The notes under the pieces are model-generated. The model made no database searches and was not told the origin of the DNA. It saw nothing but the letters and a program-made list of their open reading frames with translations. Of a stretch of 62,324 bases of DNA, positions 49,868 to 61,010 are shown piece by piece. Source of the DNA: Zygnema cylindricum (taxonomy: Eukaryota; Streptophyta; Zygnematophyceae; Zygnematales; Zygnemataceae); the NCBI GenBank assembly GCA_037447655.1, contig JBBHKE010001655.1, positions 126,001 through 188,324 of the forward strand, read 5' to 3'. Position numbers and translations under genes: made by a program. Numbering within the stretch: the first letter of the stretch is position 1; every line of letters starts with the position of its first letter.

Positions 49868-52800
49868 CTGCAAATCCGTATTCAACTTTCCTGCCTTCCT
49901 TGCAAAACCTGCCAGTATCCTCAGAATATAGACATCCAAAGCTATAGCTGCCTTCACTCCGGGCCTTTGTACTTTTACTGCCACAGGTTGCCCGTTAGGA
50001 CGGAGTCTCGCCTCGTAAACCTTTAACAACAAAGGAAAGAATAAAACAGAATAAAGAAAGAGAGAGAGGGAAAAAGGAAAGAAAGAGAATGAATTAGATT
50101 TGAACGTATATGGACGGAGTCTCGCTTCATAAACTTCTAACAACAAAGGAAAGAATAAAATGAAATAAAGAAACAGAGAGGGGAAAAAGGAACGAGAAAG
50201 GGATCGGCTAGGTTCGAACGTGTACGAGGAAGAAAACTAAGGACAAGGGAAAGAATGAAATAGAAGGGAGAATCAAAGGCGCGGAAGAAAGAAAGAGAAA
50301 GGAATGACTTAGATTCGAACGTCTATGCAGGAAAAACGATGCGGTTTATCAATGCAATAGAGTCCAGAAAGGTTTAACATCGAAGAATGAAAACAGAGGA
50401 GATTTAGCCTCTAGTGTGAATTCACGAATGAGTTCAGCGGAAAAACTTAGTTACTCACAAGTCAGTTATTCACAACTCAGTCATTCACAACTTGGTTATT
50501 CCCAAGTCAGTTACTTGCAACTCAGTTATTCACAACTCAGTTAGAATCTTAAAGCATCGAAACGCAGGTTCATGTAACTCCTTTGGGATATTACGAAATC
50601 AGTTCTTCGTACTCCAATTGCGATTGTTGATGTGATTTTACAATTAACAGAAAATTATAATCCAAGCAATACAAGATAGTCCATAAACATGAAAGTGTTT
50701 CATACCAAAAGGTGTATAATTCCTAAAAAATTGAAAATGAAAATGAAAATTGAAATTGACATTGTGCCAATGAAATAAACATAAAAACAACAGAAACAGC
50801 AAAGAAAAAGTAAATCCAGAACTGGAATAAACCACAAAACTTACAGAGAAATAAGTACGCTACAAACCAAATCTCAGCTAGAATTTTAAGAAACCCACTA
50901 CATGAGGAAAAATGTACGAGGTTTTAAAATATCTGAAGGAGATTTAGAGGAGACTTGATGGAGTTTAAAAGGTGACACCTGTCCCAAAGAAGCTGATGCG
51001 ACAGGTTGCAGGGAGAAAGCGAGAGCGAGAGAGAAAGAGAGAGAGAGAGAGAGAAAGAGAGAGCGAGAGAGAGAGAGAGAAAGTGAGAGCGAGAGAAAGG
51101 GAGAGAGAGAGAAAGTGGGAGCGAGAGGGGGAGAGAGAGAGGGAGAGAGAGAGAGAGTGAGAGAGAGAGATGACACCTGTCCCAGAGAAGCAGCTGCGAC
51201 GGGTTGCGGAGAAATTTCCGAAAAAAGAATTTCTACAGGGACTCCGAGTTCTTTTTCGATAATATCAAGAGCTAATTCAGTTGAAAATGGGGCGATTCGA
51301 TCTTGAAGTAACGAAAGTTCTTCCAAATAGGCGGATGGAATAACATCCTGAAAAGGAATAAAAGGACAATAAAATGAACATATTCTGAGTAGAGGGAGAA
51401 GGAGAGGGAGAAGGAGACGGAGAGGGAGAGGGAGAGGGAGTGAATCGCAACCTGAAATGGAAATAAAAGGACAATGAGTGAACATGTTTTGAGTAAGGAA
51501 GGGAAAGGGAGAGAGAAGGGGAGAGGGAGTGAATCACATCCTGAAAAGGAAATAAAAAGACAATTAGGGGAACATATTTTGCGTAGGGATGGGAGAGGGA
51601 GAGGGAGAGGGAGAGGAAGTGAATCAGATCCTGAAAAGGAAATAAAAAGACAATGAAGTGAACATATTTTAAGTTTGAGTAAGGGAGGGAGGGGGAGAGG
51701 GAGGGGCGGTTTTCGAATAAGATGGGGTGTGAAAAAAAAACCGTGTTTTAGTATTTTATAGGTTATAAAGAATTGTTGAACAGCCCAGAATAAAAAAAAC
51801 ACAACAGTTGATAAACAGCCAGAAAAACAAAAAGTGTGACATCGTCACTTGGTAAAAAGGTCCATTTCTTTTGTTAGTGAATGTTTTCGGTTTAAACAAA
51901 TCAATTTATGAAATAAATAAAGGAATAAATAAATAATAAACAATGAATTATTTTTATTCAATCTGATTAGGTCCTTGAAATACGCACCGGGCGGGAAGAG
52001 ACAGCTTGGGCAATTTTCACAAAGGCCTGTATGTCCCATCAATCCAAACAACAATCAATAATGTGGAATTAAAGGGAAAAAAAAGGCGATTTTGAACTAA
52101 AAAAGGAAATAAGTAATTACAATACATGCAAACTACGAAGCTTCCCTCCCCCTTCTCAACCCCCTCTCCCTCTCCCAATCCCTCTCCCTCCCCCTCTCCC
52201 TCGTGGCCCCAGAGAATACATGAGATACAATTTTAACTGCATAGAAATAGAGAGAGGGAAACAAGGAAGTTTGTTTACTACTCTTATGGTTAAGCTTATG
52301 CATACAAGATACTCTGGCCATGACCTCTCCTTTGCTCTCGCTTCAATCAGTAAAGGACAAAAAAACATACCGGTCCCAACTGTACCAGCTTTTGTCGAAG
52401 CTCTGCTGCTCGTTTCTGTACCATCGTGAAAAAAAACAATATAAAAAAATTTGAAAAACTTTTAGAGAATAAGAAAAGATATGAAATTGTGCGTGAATTA
52501 GAGTACAATCCAGAAAAAATATTTTAGTCAAATTACAGGCCTTGTTTTCACACGGAAGGAAAAAAAAAGTGTCAAGTCAATGTAATTATGTTTCAAGTGT
52601 TCCAGGCACGAATCTAGAATGAATACATCTGTATAAAAACAGAGAAAGTACATCAGCTACAATTTTTTATTGAAGTTCTCACAATTCAAATTCCTATGTT
52701 TTTACAATCTAAATTCACATATCCTAACTCACTTTGACCACCAATTTAAACCCAAAAACGTGTCGATTCGATACACACTTTACTATCTGTGGAGCGGAAA

Positions 52801-54719
52801 CTATACTTTGTATGGCTATTAGCATTAATGTTTTAACAGTACTGCTTTTTTTAGCCACTCACTACTTTCCGTGCTCATTTGTCGGAGTAATAATGGATTG
52901 TTGCAATGAAAAGATACGATGCTTACCTTTCCAATTCGTGGTTTCCAAATGAAAATCGGGCATGTGTTCATTGAGAAAAGTCGATTTAAGTGGCAAAAAA
53001 AAACACTAAAAGTTATACCAGTACACGATGTTTGTTCTTCACTATTCCAAAAGATAGCAAAATGAAAAAAAGTCTAATTAGCTTCTGGTCCTTTATAGAT
53101 GATGCTTTAATTACACTGTGTTCCGAGCCTTTAATTAAAGGAGATCGTAAAAAGGAAGGCTTGTTCACTCTAATTAAAATAGATGATAATCAACAAAACG
53201 AAGGCCTATGGAATGTGACTATTTAATCCAATTCTGCGATGTGATGAACTTTCACATTAAGACCCCTCAACACCTGAATATAGTAGATACACACAAATGC
53301 CTACTCAATAACATGCTTCTGTAATTATATGCTTAAAAACTTCCGAATTTAGCCTAATAACCATTATTACTGAGGTATTGTTAGGAAAATCGCTCACTGT
53401 AATTAAATTAAAAAGCCTAGTATCGTCCACCCTCTCCTACACCAAAACCCAAGTCAGTTATTGCTATCTTTTCAGCTTTATTTTATGAAACCCCCATCCT
53501 TAATTTGTAGGTTTCACAAAAATACATTTACAATTTATATGGTTGGGACGGACAGAAAGTATACCGTGTAAGAGTTGCCTCATGGCTTTGTACTACAACT
53601 TAGTAATAACTGGTTTAGACCACACTTGTAAGAGTGTACCAACGTTTGAACACTTTTACCAATCAAAGTTATGTAAACCATCTAGACCGCACTAATACGT
53701 GTGTACCAAAGTTTTAATACTTACGCATAAGAATGTTATTGTATTAAATTGTCAACTGTGACTTTGAACCATAATAACGTATCAAAAAGTAAACTAGTGT
53801 TCATAGAAATTACAGCCAAAAGTGCATGAGTACCTTTGCCAACTAAAAAGTCTTCTTTAAGCTCTCTAATTTTTTTTTTTGTTTTTTCGGAATTTCTAAG
53901 AGGAATATGTAGAAACCATTTTTCGCAGCAAAATATGAATTTATACAATTTTTACAAATAGAGTTTTTGATTAAAATGACATTCAAATGATGTTGAATAC
54001 GTCAGAAAACCAAAATTGACCGGTCTTACATCGAGTAATCAAAAAAATAAAGAATATCCGAAAGTCATTGTAGGGCTACAAGTGTTCCATGAACAAAATT
54101 GGAACTTAAAAGAAATCACCTTGAATGTATCATCAGCAGATCCAAACTTAGAATCAATCCATCGCTTTCCAAACCAAGTTCCTAAAGTAAAACCTGTCTG
54201 GAGTAACCTTCTTGCCAAGAGAATAGGTTTTTTCTGAAAATAGGCAGCAATAACTTCAGCATCATATTCTGTCCACGTGGCATCATCTCCCATAGCAGCA
54301 TTGGCAATGTATCCAGAGGACTGAGAAAAGGTGTCAGTTTGAGACATTGCTAATTCCAAATTTTTATTTTGACTCCTTTTGTCGGATACTGCATCAAAAG
54401 TTGTATACGTGGCATTTGTTGTACGGATGATTCCTTTGGATTGATAACTTGCAGTATGTTTTTTCCGTGAATGGAGCTTATGAGGGAAGAGAGAGGTGGT
54501 AAGGGAGGTAGCAGAAAGGAGGACTGTTTGAGAGACAGAGAGAAAGGGAGAAGAAGAGAGAGAGGAATTGTTGATGTCAGGAGAAAAACCGCCATGAGAA
54601 TTTGTCACACGTGTGGGGGAAGAGGAAGGAAAGGAAGAGAGAGAAGACAGGAAATAAGATTCACGAGAGAGAGAGGAAGAAGGGCATAAAGAGCTGAAAA
54701 CAGCTGGCACGGTAGCCAT
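49868..54719 (-). CDS. Plastid-type ABC1K (AarF/UbiB) atypical kinase, N-terminal 336 residues only
   Basis: Five phase-0 exons: 54,719-54,120; 52,415-52,371 (45 nt); 52,026-51,988 (39 nt); 51,347-51,177; 50,020-49,868. Residues 1-110 are Ser/Thr/Phe-rich (MATVPAVFSSLCPSSS...), as in a plastid transit peptide. Next come YDAEVIAAYFQKKPILLARR, KRAAELRQKLVQLGP and AFVKIAQAVSSRPD, which is the KxGQ-type motif with Ala for Gly. Then AYLEELSLLQDRIAPFSTEL, the Ala-rich loop PVAAASLGQ, and NGQPVAVKVQRPGVKAAIAL with the nucleotide-binding Lys, ending KLNTDLQ. Such proteins sit in plastoglobules or thylakoids and regulate prenylquinones, or serve as UbiB-like ATPases. The C-lobe (expected to resume about DEWASSLFREMDY in relatives) and its catalytic and metal-binding residues are missing: after exon 5 the next same-strand exons are TBCD. 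The start at 54,719 is preferred over an in-frame ATG at 54,806. Confidence 0.85.
50110..50155 (-). repeat. Duplicate of the ABC1K exon 5 acceptor edge
   Basis: tggacggagtctcgcttcat followed by aaacttctaacaacaaagga repeats 50,001-50,044 (ggacggagtctcgcctcgt, aaacctttaacaacaaagga). In sense it supplies a second acceptor-like TTAG|AAGTTTATGAAGCG encoding VYEARLRP again, but it runs into intron sequence. Confidence 0.8.
50446..50542. repeat. 15-bp minisatellite in ABC1K intron 4
   Basis: Six and a half imperfect copies of CTCAGTTATTCACAA (variants cttagttactcacaa, gtcagttacttgcaa and others). Confidence 0.95.
50972..51211 (-). repeat. Duplicated ABC1K exon 4 donor edge around a GA tract
   Basis: The exon end at 51,172-51,211 (tgacacctgtcccagagaag, cagctgcgacgggttgc) is repeated at 50,972-51,010 (tgacacctgtcccaaagaag, ctgatgcgacaggttgc), with about 160 bp of GA-rich DNA between. 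Both copies code for QPVA(A/S)ASLGQ and end in a usable donor CAG|GTGTCA. Confidence 0.85.
51344..51710 (-). repeat. Fourfold tandem copy of the ABC1K exon 4 acceptor
   Basis: A roughly 90-bp unit repeated from 51,344, 51,447, 51,537 and 51,627. In sense each ends in pyrimidine-rich DNA and TTTCCTTTTCAG|GAT or close variants (one is TTCCATTTCAG|GTT). Only the copy nearest the coding sequence continues into exon 4 (GATGTTATTCC); the others are decoys. Units are joined by ggagag purine runs. Confidence 0.85.
52799..53035. mobile_element. Family P element in ABC1K intron 1
   Basis: Diverged ends (ctttgtatggctattagc ... aaaagttataccagtacacg) but a clear mirrored core: agccactcactactttccgt, gctcatttgtcgg, gcttacctttccaatt and gtcgatttaagtggcaaaaa. 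Non-coding. Confidence 0.65.
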
Positions 54720-55022
54720 GGCTTGAAGCTCTCTGTACAAGAGTTGAACTGCAATCTTGAACTGAAATCTTGCACCAGTACAGTAAATGAAAGAGGAAAT
54801 AGACAAAAAGTTCTATGCTTAATGTAACAGGATAACCAGAGACTACAAGGATATTTTCATTCTCTTACTTCAGTTTCCAGAAAAGCTGAAGAACAGAATG
54901 AGTAAATATGAACTGTTATTAGTGTGGACTATTACAGAGCAGATCCATTTTCGAGTCGATGTACCAAACCGACATTTGACTTATCGACGTGGCTTAATTC
55001 ATATCCGTCGATGTCAGGAAAG

Positions 55023-55236
55023 TGATGACCGATGCATTAATTCTCTTAATACTTTTTTCGCCACTTAAAACATCTTTTATCCGTACAGACTTGTCCGATT
55101 TTCAATTCAGACAGCCAATTGGAAGCTGAGAATACTACCTTTAAATCGCAACCGTCAGATCTACAATCGGACAAGTGTGTACGGAGAAAATATGTTTTAA
55201 GTGGCAAAAAAAACACGAACAGTAATTCACGGTTCA
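55023..55236. mobile_element. Family P element
   Basis: Core cgccacttaaaacatctttt ... cagacttgtccgatttt ... aatcgcaaccgtcagatc ... ggacaagtgtgtacgg ... atgttttaagtggc, ending gtaattcacggttcac. The ends have drifted. It abuts the next copy directly. Confidence 0.75.
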
Positions 55237-55239
55237 CTG

Positions 55240-56249
55240 TACACCGTGTATTGCTATTTTGGGAAAATGTTGTTTTCGCCACTTAAAACTTTTTTGCGAG
55301 TGCACACTTGTTTAATTTTCGATTTCAGACCGTCAATCAGGAGGTAAAAATCATACCTTTCAAAAGCAACCGTCCGACTAACAATCTGACAAGTGTGCAC
55401 GGAAAAGTATGTTTTAAGTGGCGAACTATAGTCAAAATAAATACTAAGGGTGCGTCTTCATGTACTTGAAACTTAGAGAAAAAACTTTGTTTTTTAGCGC
55501 AGATCCGGCGGACCCGGATTTCGGGTGTCCCTGTGTGAAACAACGACATAGTTACTTAAGCGTGTGACGATTGTATACGCTGACAATGCCCATGACGGCT
55601 GTCAACGTCTACAATCTGTGATGACGCACGCTATTTTTTGTAGCAGGTTGTGACGTCTCATGAGTTTTCGTGACATTGTAGACGTACCGCCATCCAGGCT
55701 GTGCCGTTTCACGGTTGAGGAAGATGCACTTTGCCTTTGCGTCTCTTGTCCGCGCGACGTGAAATGGCATCGGATCTTGAGACCCCTGGCAAAATAAAAT
55801 CCGTACCAGGCGCAAACGGACAAAACCAAACAAATTGTGTACTTTATTTTGTCGTATCTGAACGCAAACGGACAAAACATAGCGGATCGTGCACTTTTCG
55901 TCGTCGCTTGAATTCTTTTTAAATTTCCTGGAATTTTCTTACACGTGCGACTACGTGTTTTTATTTGTTTTTCGAAAAATATTTGTTTTAAAACACATCT
56001 TCCCTGTGTTTTAAAGAAAAGTTTGAAGATGACGTTTTTTGGCGTGGCCGTGGGTCGAAGAACACAAAACGACAATATGTAGTACATATTAAATTCGATG
56101 ATGACGCAAAATGTACTTCTCATTTTTTCTTTTTTTTGTATGGTTGAAACTTACGCGGTACGGCTCTAAGTTCTACATTAAAACGACAGAAAAAAGCCCT
56201 TACTTAGGCACATGGAGACGCACCCTAACACTAATAGCGATACACTGTA
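55240..56249. mobile_element. Family P element split by a PIF/Harbinger-like insertion
   Basis: Left end TA-CACCGTGTATTGCTATTTT, core cgccacttaaaacttttttg ... tatgttttaagtggcgaac. The right terminal repeat (taacactaatagcgatacac) is only reached after the insertion 55,448-56,225. Removing the insertion gives about 229 bp, the family size. Confidence 0.8.
55448..56225. mobile_element. PIF/Harbinger-like miniature element H1
   Basis: 778 bp with inverted ends GGGTGCGTCTTCATGT / GGGTGCGTCTCCATGT, flanked by the 3-bp duplication TAA (55,445-55,447 and 56,226-56,228). A TAA/TTA duplication with GGG-starting ends is the signature of PIF/Harbinger (Tourist-type) elements. No transposase is seen. Confidence 0.8.
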
Positions 56250-56259
56250 TTTTGTACAG

Positions 56260-57340
56260 TACACCGTGTATCGCTATTAGGGTACTTTGGCATGTAACCG
56301 AAACTTAGTCTTGAAACTTTGTTTTTTAGCGAAGATTCTCCGTACAAATTTCAGAGCATTCGGATGTAACGCAAATAAATTGTTACTTAAAAAAGTGACT
56401 TACGTAGACGTGTACGAAACAATGTGACAGTTGAAGTGGTACACAAAATGAGGCGAAATTTCAATTTGAGGCGTTTCTCAGCACGCTGTACAATTTTTGT
56501 GACTTCGTAATGTCCGTACGCCACATTGTCGACGTGTCGAAACCCTAAATCACCTTTCGCTGTTGCACAGAAATGCGGTTTCGTTTTTCGATTTCCCCAG
56601 CTGCCGACAGGTGCCCAATGTTTTTCCTACGCCATACGTGTAAAGACACGTGTGTTTGAGAGAGACGGCCCCTGTACGGAAATCGGCGCACGGAAAACAG
56701 TACGCACAGGTTGGAAACGTGCAGTGTGTTTTTTTTTTGGTACTCCGCGCACAAAAAATGTACAAAACTTTAGACACGTGCGACAGCGTCTGCCTATTCA
56801 CTCACCTTATTGGACTTTGTTTCAAATCACCTCGCAAGGTGATTTGATGTAAAGTTTGAACATGTACTGAAAGGACGCGAAAGTGGGTCGAAATGCGCTA
56901 GACGACAAATTACATCGCGCTAGACGACAAACTATTGTACGTTTAGAGTTTCAAGGTAACGCAACTTGTACGGTGATAATTTCTGTTTTTTGGTACGGTT
57001 GCGGATTTTCTCTTTTTTTTCTAAGTTATAGAGAAAGGACAAAAAATAACTGTAACTTTAGCACATGCGAAAGTACCCTTAGTGTTAACGTTCTTTTTTT
57101 TCACTTAAAAAAACTTTACTTTAGAAATTGAAAGGTAAAATTTTCACCTTCACCTTCTTATTGGCGGTCTATATTTGAAAATCCGACAAATGTGTACGGA
57201 GAAAATATGCCAAACGTACGGATTTTCATTTTTTTACGAAAATGCGTTAAAATTCGTAGCTTTCATGTACAGATTTAATGTACGAAAAAACTGTACGGAG
57301 TTTTTCAAAAATAGGTTAAAAGTACACTGTGAATCGCTGT
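56260..57340. mobile_element. Family P element, truncated, split by H2
   Basis: It begins TA-CACCGTGTATCGCTATTA, is interrupted by H2 at 56,280, and resumes at 57,079 (TTAGTGTTAACG) with cacttaaaaaaactttactt and gtgtacggagaaaatatgcc. Its right terminal repeat is replaced by other sequence. A further direct-oriented family P end (TA-CACTGTGAATCGCTG) starts near 57,320. Confidence 0.65.
56280..57078. mobile_element. PIF/Harbinger-like miniature element H2
   Basis: 799 bp with inverted ends GGGTACTTTGGCATGT / GGGTACTTTCGCATGT, flanked by TTA (56,277-56,279 and 57,079-57,081). It shares internal stretches with H1 (cttgaaactttgttttttagcg...). It is non-coding apart from short frames. Confidence 0.8.
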
Positions 57341-59529
57341 TAAAGTTAAGGAATCGATACACGTTCCCGTGTTTTTAGAGTAGTCGCGATACTTCGTGTT
57401 CACATATTTGACGTCTGGACATGTGAGAACAGGTTAGCGATATTTTCCTTCGTCTTTATGATTTGAAATCAACTATGAGTACGCCTTTCCACGCGACGCA
57501 CTCATTTTTCCATGTCGACGCCATTATGTGACACTTATTTTGTACATATGTACGAAATAATGAGCAATTATGGTACGGAATGACACATTTCGTACATTAC
57601 ACAACCTACAAATATTCGGCATTAGAGTAATTAACGCTACAATAGTAAAATAGTTACAACATTAACGTAAAAAAAAAAATGAGTTAGGGTGAAATTACAT
57701 TTATGGTTTTAAAATGAGGTTATTTACTGCCAGACGTACTGTTTCAGAAAATACCGTACCAGTTTGTTTCGTTCTGTCATAAAAACAAAGTTACTGAATG
57801 ACTGATTTCATTCTCTAAGGTTATGGGCGTAAACCTTGAACGTCGGATGCAGAATCGGATACGTTGTCGGTCGAACCTTCCAGTTTGCAACAAGTGATCG
57901 AAGGAGTTCAATTTTAAGAGCCTAAACGTGATAACATTGGCCGTGGAAAAGTATAGCGAATAACGCTGATTATGTGGCTACACGATAGGCCATGTGCCTT
58001 CCGTCCGGATGCAAGGCCGCGAAAGTCGCGAAAATTTTTACGAAGATATAATAAAACATGGGCACATAGCCTGTTGTAGTAGTACTTTGATTAAGGGAAC
58101 GATAGCGGATCACATGGCTGCGCATACTACCACGCCGCCTTTGTCAAAAATGCGCTTGGCAATATACTGTACAAATAAGCGCCCTGACAATCCCAAATGG
58201 AAAATTAAAGTGTTGCGTGACAACATTTTTTACCGTGAGAGACTTTTAAGAATATTTATCGTTGTTAATTGAACTTAGACGAAATTGAAACGAAAAACTC
58301 TTAAACTAAACTAACTACGTAATTTGTATGAAATATTCAAACGCACGAAACAAATTTGCCGCCAATGTAAGAATGTTGATTCGTAGATAGTGTGGCTCGA
58401 TTTCGTCGCGCATGACGACGCGCATTTTTTCATTTAATTTCAATTGATATTTTTACGCCGGTTCAATTTATTATAGTGCACAAAGTTTATTTCGTTTTGT
58501 GCGTTTTAATATTTCCGTACAAGGTTTATAGTACTTTATTTTCAAGAGGTTTCGTTTCACTTTGGGTCTAAGTTCAATGTAACGTTTAGACGATTAAATT
58601 TCAATTGTGCGGTTAAGTGCTCTCACCGTGGGGCTCACGTAAAGACAAATAATGACTGTATGCAACACTTTTATTTACATGTGGTTGTTGCAGTTTTGTT
58701 ACCGTAAACGTTTGCCAACCGTGTGAATTGCTAATTTTAGTATGACGGTCGACGTCCGCAAGCGCGGCAAACTTTTAAGCGGTTGAAACAATATTTTGAA
58801 AGTCAAAGTTGTCCAACCGATTGACCGTCAAGTTTGTACTCAACGGTACTTTATTTGTACCAATATGTACTTCAAACATACAATTTTTGACAAAATGACG
58901 TAAGTGACTGTGCGCAACCAAAACAGTCAATGTCATGATCAATTCTCTTGATTAAATGTTTTTTATTTTATATTTTATTATGAAGTCAAAGTCGGTCAAC
59001 GCATTTAAAAAAAAAGCATAGTTGTTCATAGCGATTAGTGCGAACGTTTCAATCGTGACGAATTGTACGTAACAAACGCATTGAACCTTTTGAACAAATC
59101 GTAAAAAATCGTTAATGAATTTTCATCCGTGCAACTCGGTACAATAAAAAAATTTACATATGTAGTTTGTAAGTTTTTCGTTAAATTTTAAATAAATATG
59201 ACACTTTAAAGTGTATTGTAAATTCTTCATCAATCGGTAGCGTAGAATGTGAGAGAAGGCTACGTTAACACTCGGGTTCGAATGTCGGCAAAGGCACACT
59301 TTTATCAAATTCTGTGTGTCTGAGCCTATCTGACTCGTAGCCATGGCCACCTTCTCTTTGCCTTCTGTCTCTATCTACCAGACAGCACACGACTGCAAAA
59401 AAATAAAGTACACACCATGTACAAATGACATTTTTCACATTAAGCATTGCACGGCATAAAAAAACGCGCGCGAAAATAGTGTGACGTTTCAACGTCTCTT
59501 TTTGAACATATGCGTACATTTCCAAACAA
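57341..59529. other. Non-coding, repeat-derived spacer
   Basis: No gene supported. A 92-codon frame at 57,994-58,272 has no recognisable domain. The sequence is rich in GTAC words and in pieces resembling the miniature elements nearby. Confidence 0.55.
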
Positions 59530-59800
59530 CTGATGTTAATACTGTAATGTAGATTTTAAGCTTTTTTCCTATCTTTAAAAGATATATTTCAATACTGTAA
59601 TGTAGACTGCCTAGCTTATCTTTTAAAACATTGATTAATGGCTTCTATGTAGCTTTTTCCTATTCCTAAAAGAACTAGTTCAAATCTCTGACTTTCACTG
59701 TCCTGTCTCCAAAAGTTTGATTCTAACACTGTAATGTAGATTTTAAGCTTTTTCCTATCTCTTAAAAATTGATTTCGGTACTGCAATGTAGACTATCGAG
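59530..59800. repeat. Irregular minisatellite
   Basis: Four or five imperfect copies of a 55-65-bp unit containing actgtaatgtagatttta, agctttttcctatc and ttaaaa, starting near 59,538, 59,593, 59,727 and 59,778. Confidence 0.75.
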
Positions 59801-60640
59801 ATATTTACTCCGTCCAGACAATTACAATCAGTGCTGCAATGCAGCATAGCTCATCAAGCTTTGCCCTCTGCTTCCAAGCTTCGTTTCATTCCTTCAGTGT
59901 AAGTTTTAAAACAATGCAGTGTGGGCGTTGACTTTTATAGTCAGCCAATTCCTGGAGCAATAATCCAACAGGGGAGCTCAAGTCGCATTTATGTAGGGAG
60001 TCTCGATGCCCATCCAGCATGTACTATTTACATGCTACACGACAGAAACATGTGCGAAAATCCAGAGTGGTGTGAGCCGTACATATAAGTACAATGCTGC
60101 CGCTTATCGGCCAAGGTTGGTCCCATTTCGATCTCGGATCTCGGATGACGGCCAAATGTGCACACTTGATTTGAGATCTGCATGCTTTTCGTCGTGTACT
60201 AGGCCTCGTGGATTGGCTATGAGTCCGGACATTGCGCATCTTAGAAGACAAAGAAATGTACGACGCCGATCGACTTAATTTTTGGAACAACGCGGTGTTC
60301 GTACAATCGCGTAAATCTTTAGAGCAGCTACAGAACCGTACAGAGAGACCGTTTGTTTAAAACGTCACAGGTGCGAGACATTTTGAGTACGGTACACCGA
60401 CGAAAATTGCTTTGCCCTTTTTCTAAAAGGGAAAAGCATTGTAGTCGCCTTCGTCTCTGGTGACAACGAGAATTGACCGTCGATGGTTTTGTGTAAGATC
60501 TTGAGCCGTTGAGGGTTTTGAGTTAGGATTGGCGTCATTGGTGACAAAGGAAAGAGACACGTGGTACAATCCTATTTGTTGTATTTCACGTGGTTGTAGT
60601 GGTATGATAAATGTCCAGACAAAATCGACGTCACGACAAA
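59801..60640. other. Non-coding spacer
   Basis: Nothing convincing; frames of 60-90 codons on both strands without domains. Confidence 0.5.
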
Positions 60641-61008
60641 AATGTCGTGTTATCAATACCGGTTCAGTAACGTACAGTATCGTACGCTAAATTTGTTCGC
60701 GTGACATTTCGTACATCACGCCGATTTGTCGTTTTCTCAATATCCGTAATGTCGTGTTACCAATACCGGTGAATTAACGTACAGTATCGAACTTTAAATT
60801 TTTGCGCGTGCGATCCCGTCACATCACGCCACGTTGTCGTGTTCTCAATTTCCGTACACTACTGTTATTTCAGTGTTGGCGTGGCGTACGATGTGTCGTG
60901 ATATTAATACCGGTACAGTACAGTAACGTACAGTATCGCACTTTTAATTATGGCGCGTGCGATCTCGTCACATCACGCCACGTTGTCGTGTTCTCAATAT
61001 CCGTACAC
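60640..61008 (+). repeat. Tandem repeat with units of about 110-120 bp
   Basis: Three copies sharing, in order, tcgtgttatcaataccggt, aacgtacagtatcg, ttaaatttttgcgcgtg, catcacgccacgttgtcgt and gttctcaatatccgta. They start near 60,645, 60,750 and 60,893. The last runs into the element at 61,011. Confidence 0.85.
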
Positions 61009-61010
61009 TA

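Noticed and set aside
50446-50542. CRISPR-like array
   Set aside because: Contiguous 15-bp imperfect tandem repeats without spacers, inside an intron of a eukaryotic gene.
50898-51802. Frames of 176-195 codons with SLSLSL runs
   Set aside because: These are the GA tracts and duplicated acceptor units read through. The real coding part is 51,177-51,347.
57994-58272. 92-codon frame in the right-hand repeat region
   Set aside because: No recognisable domain, isolated, flanked by transposon debris; not enough to call a gene.
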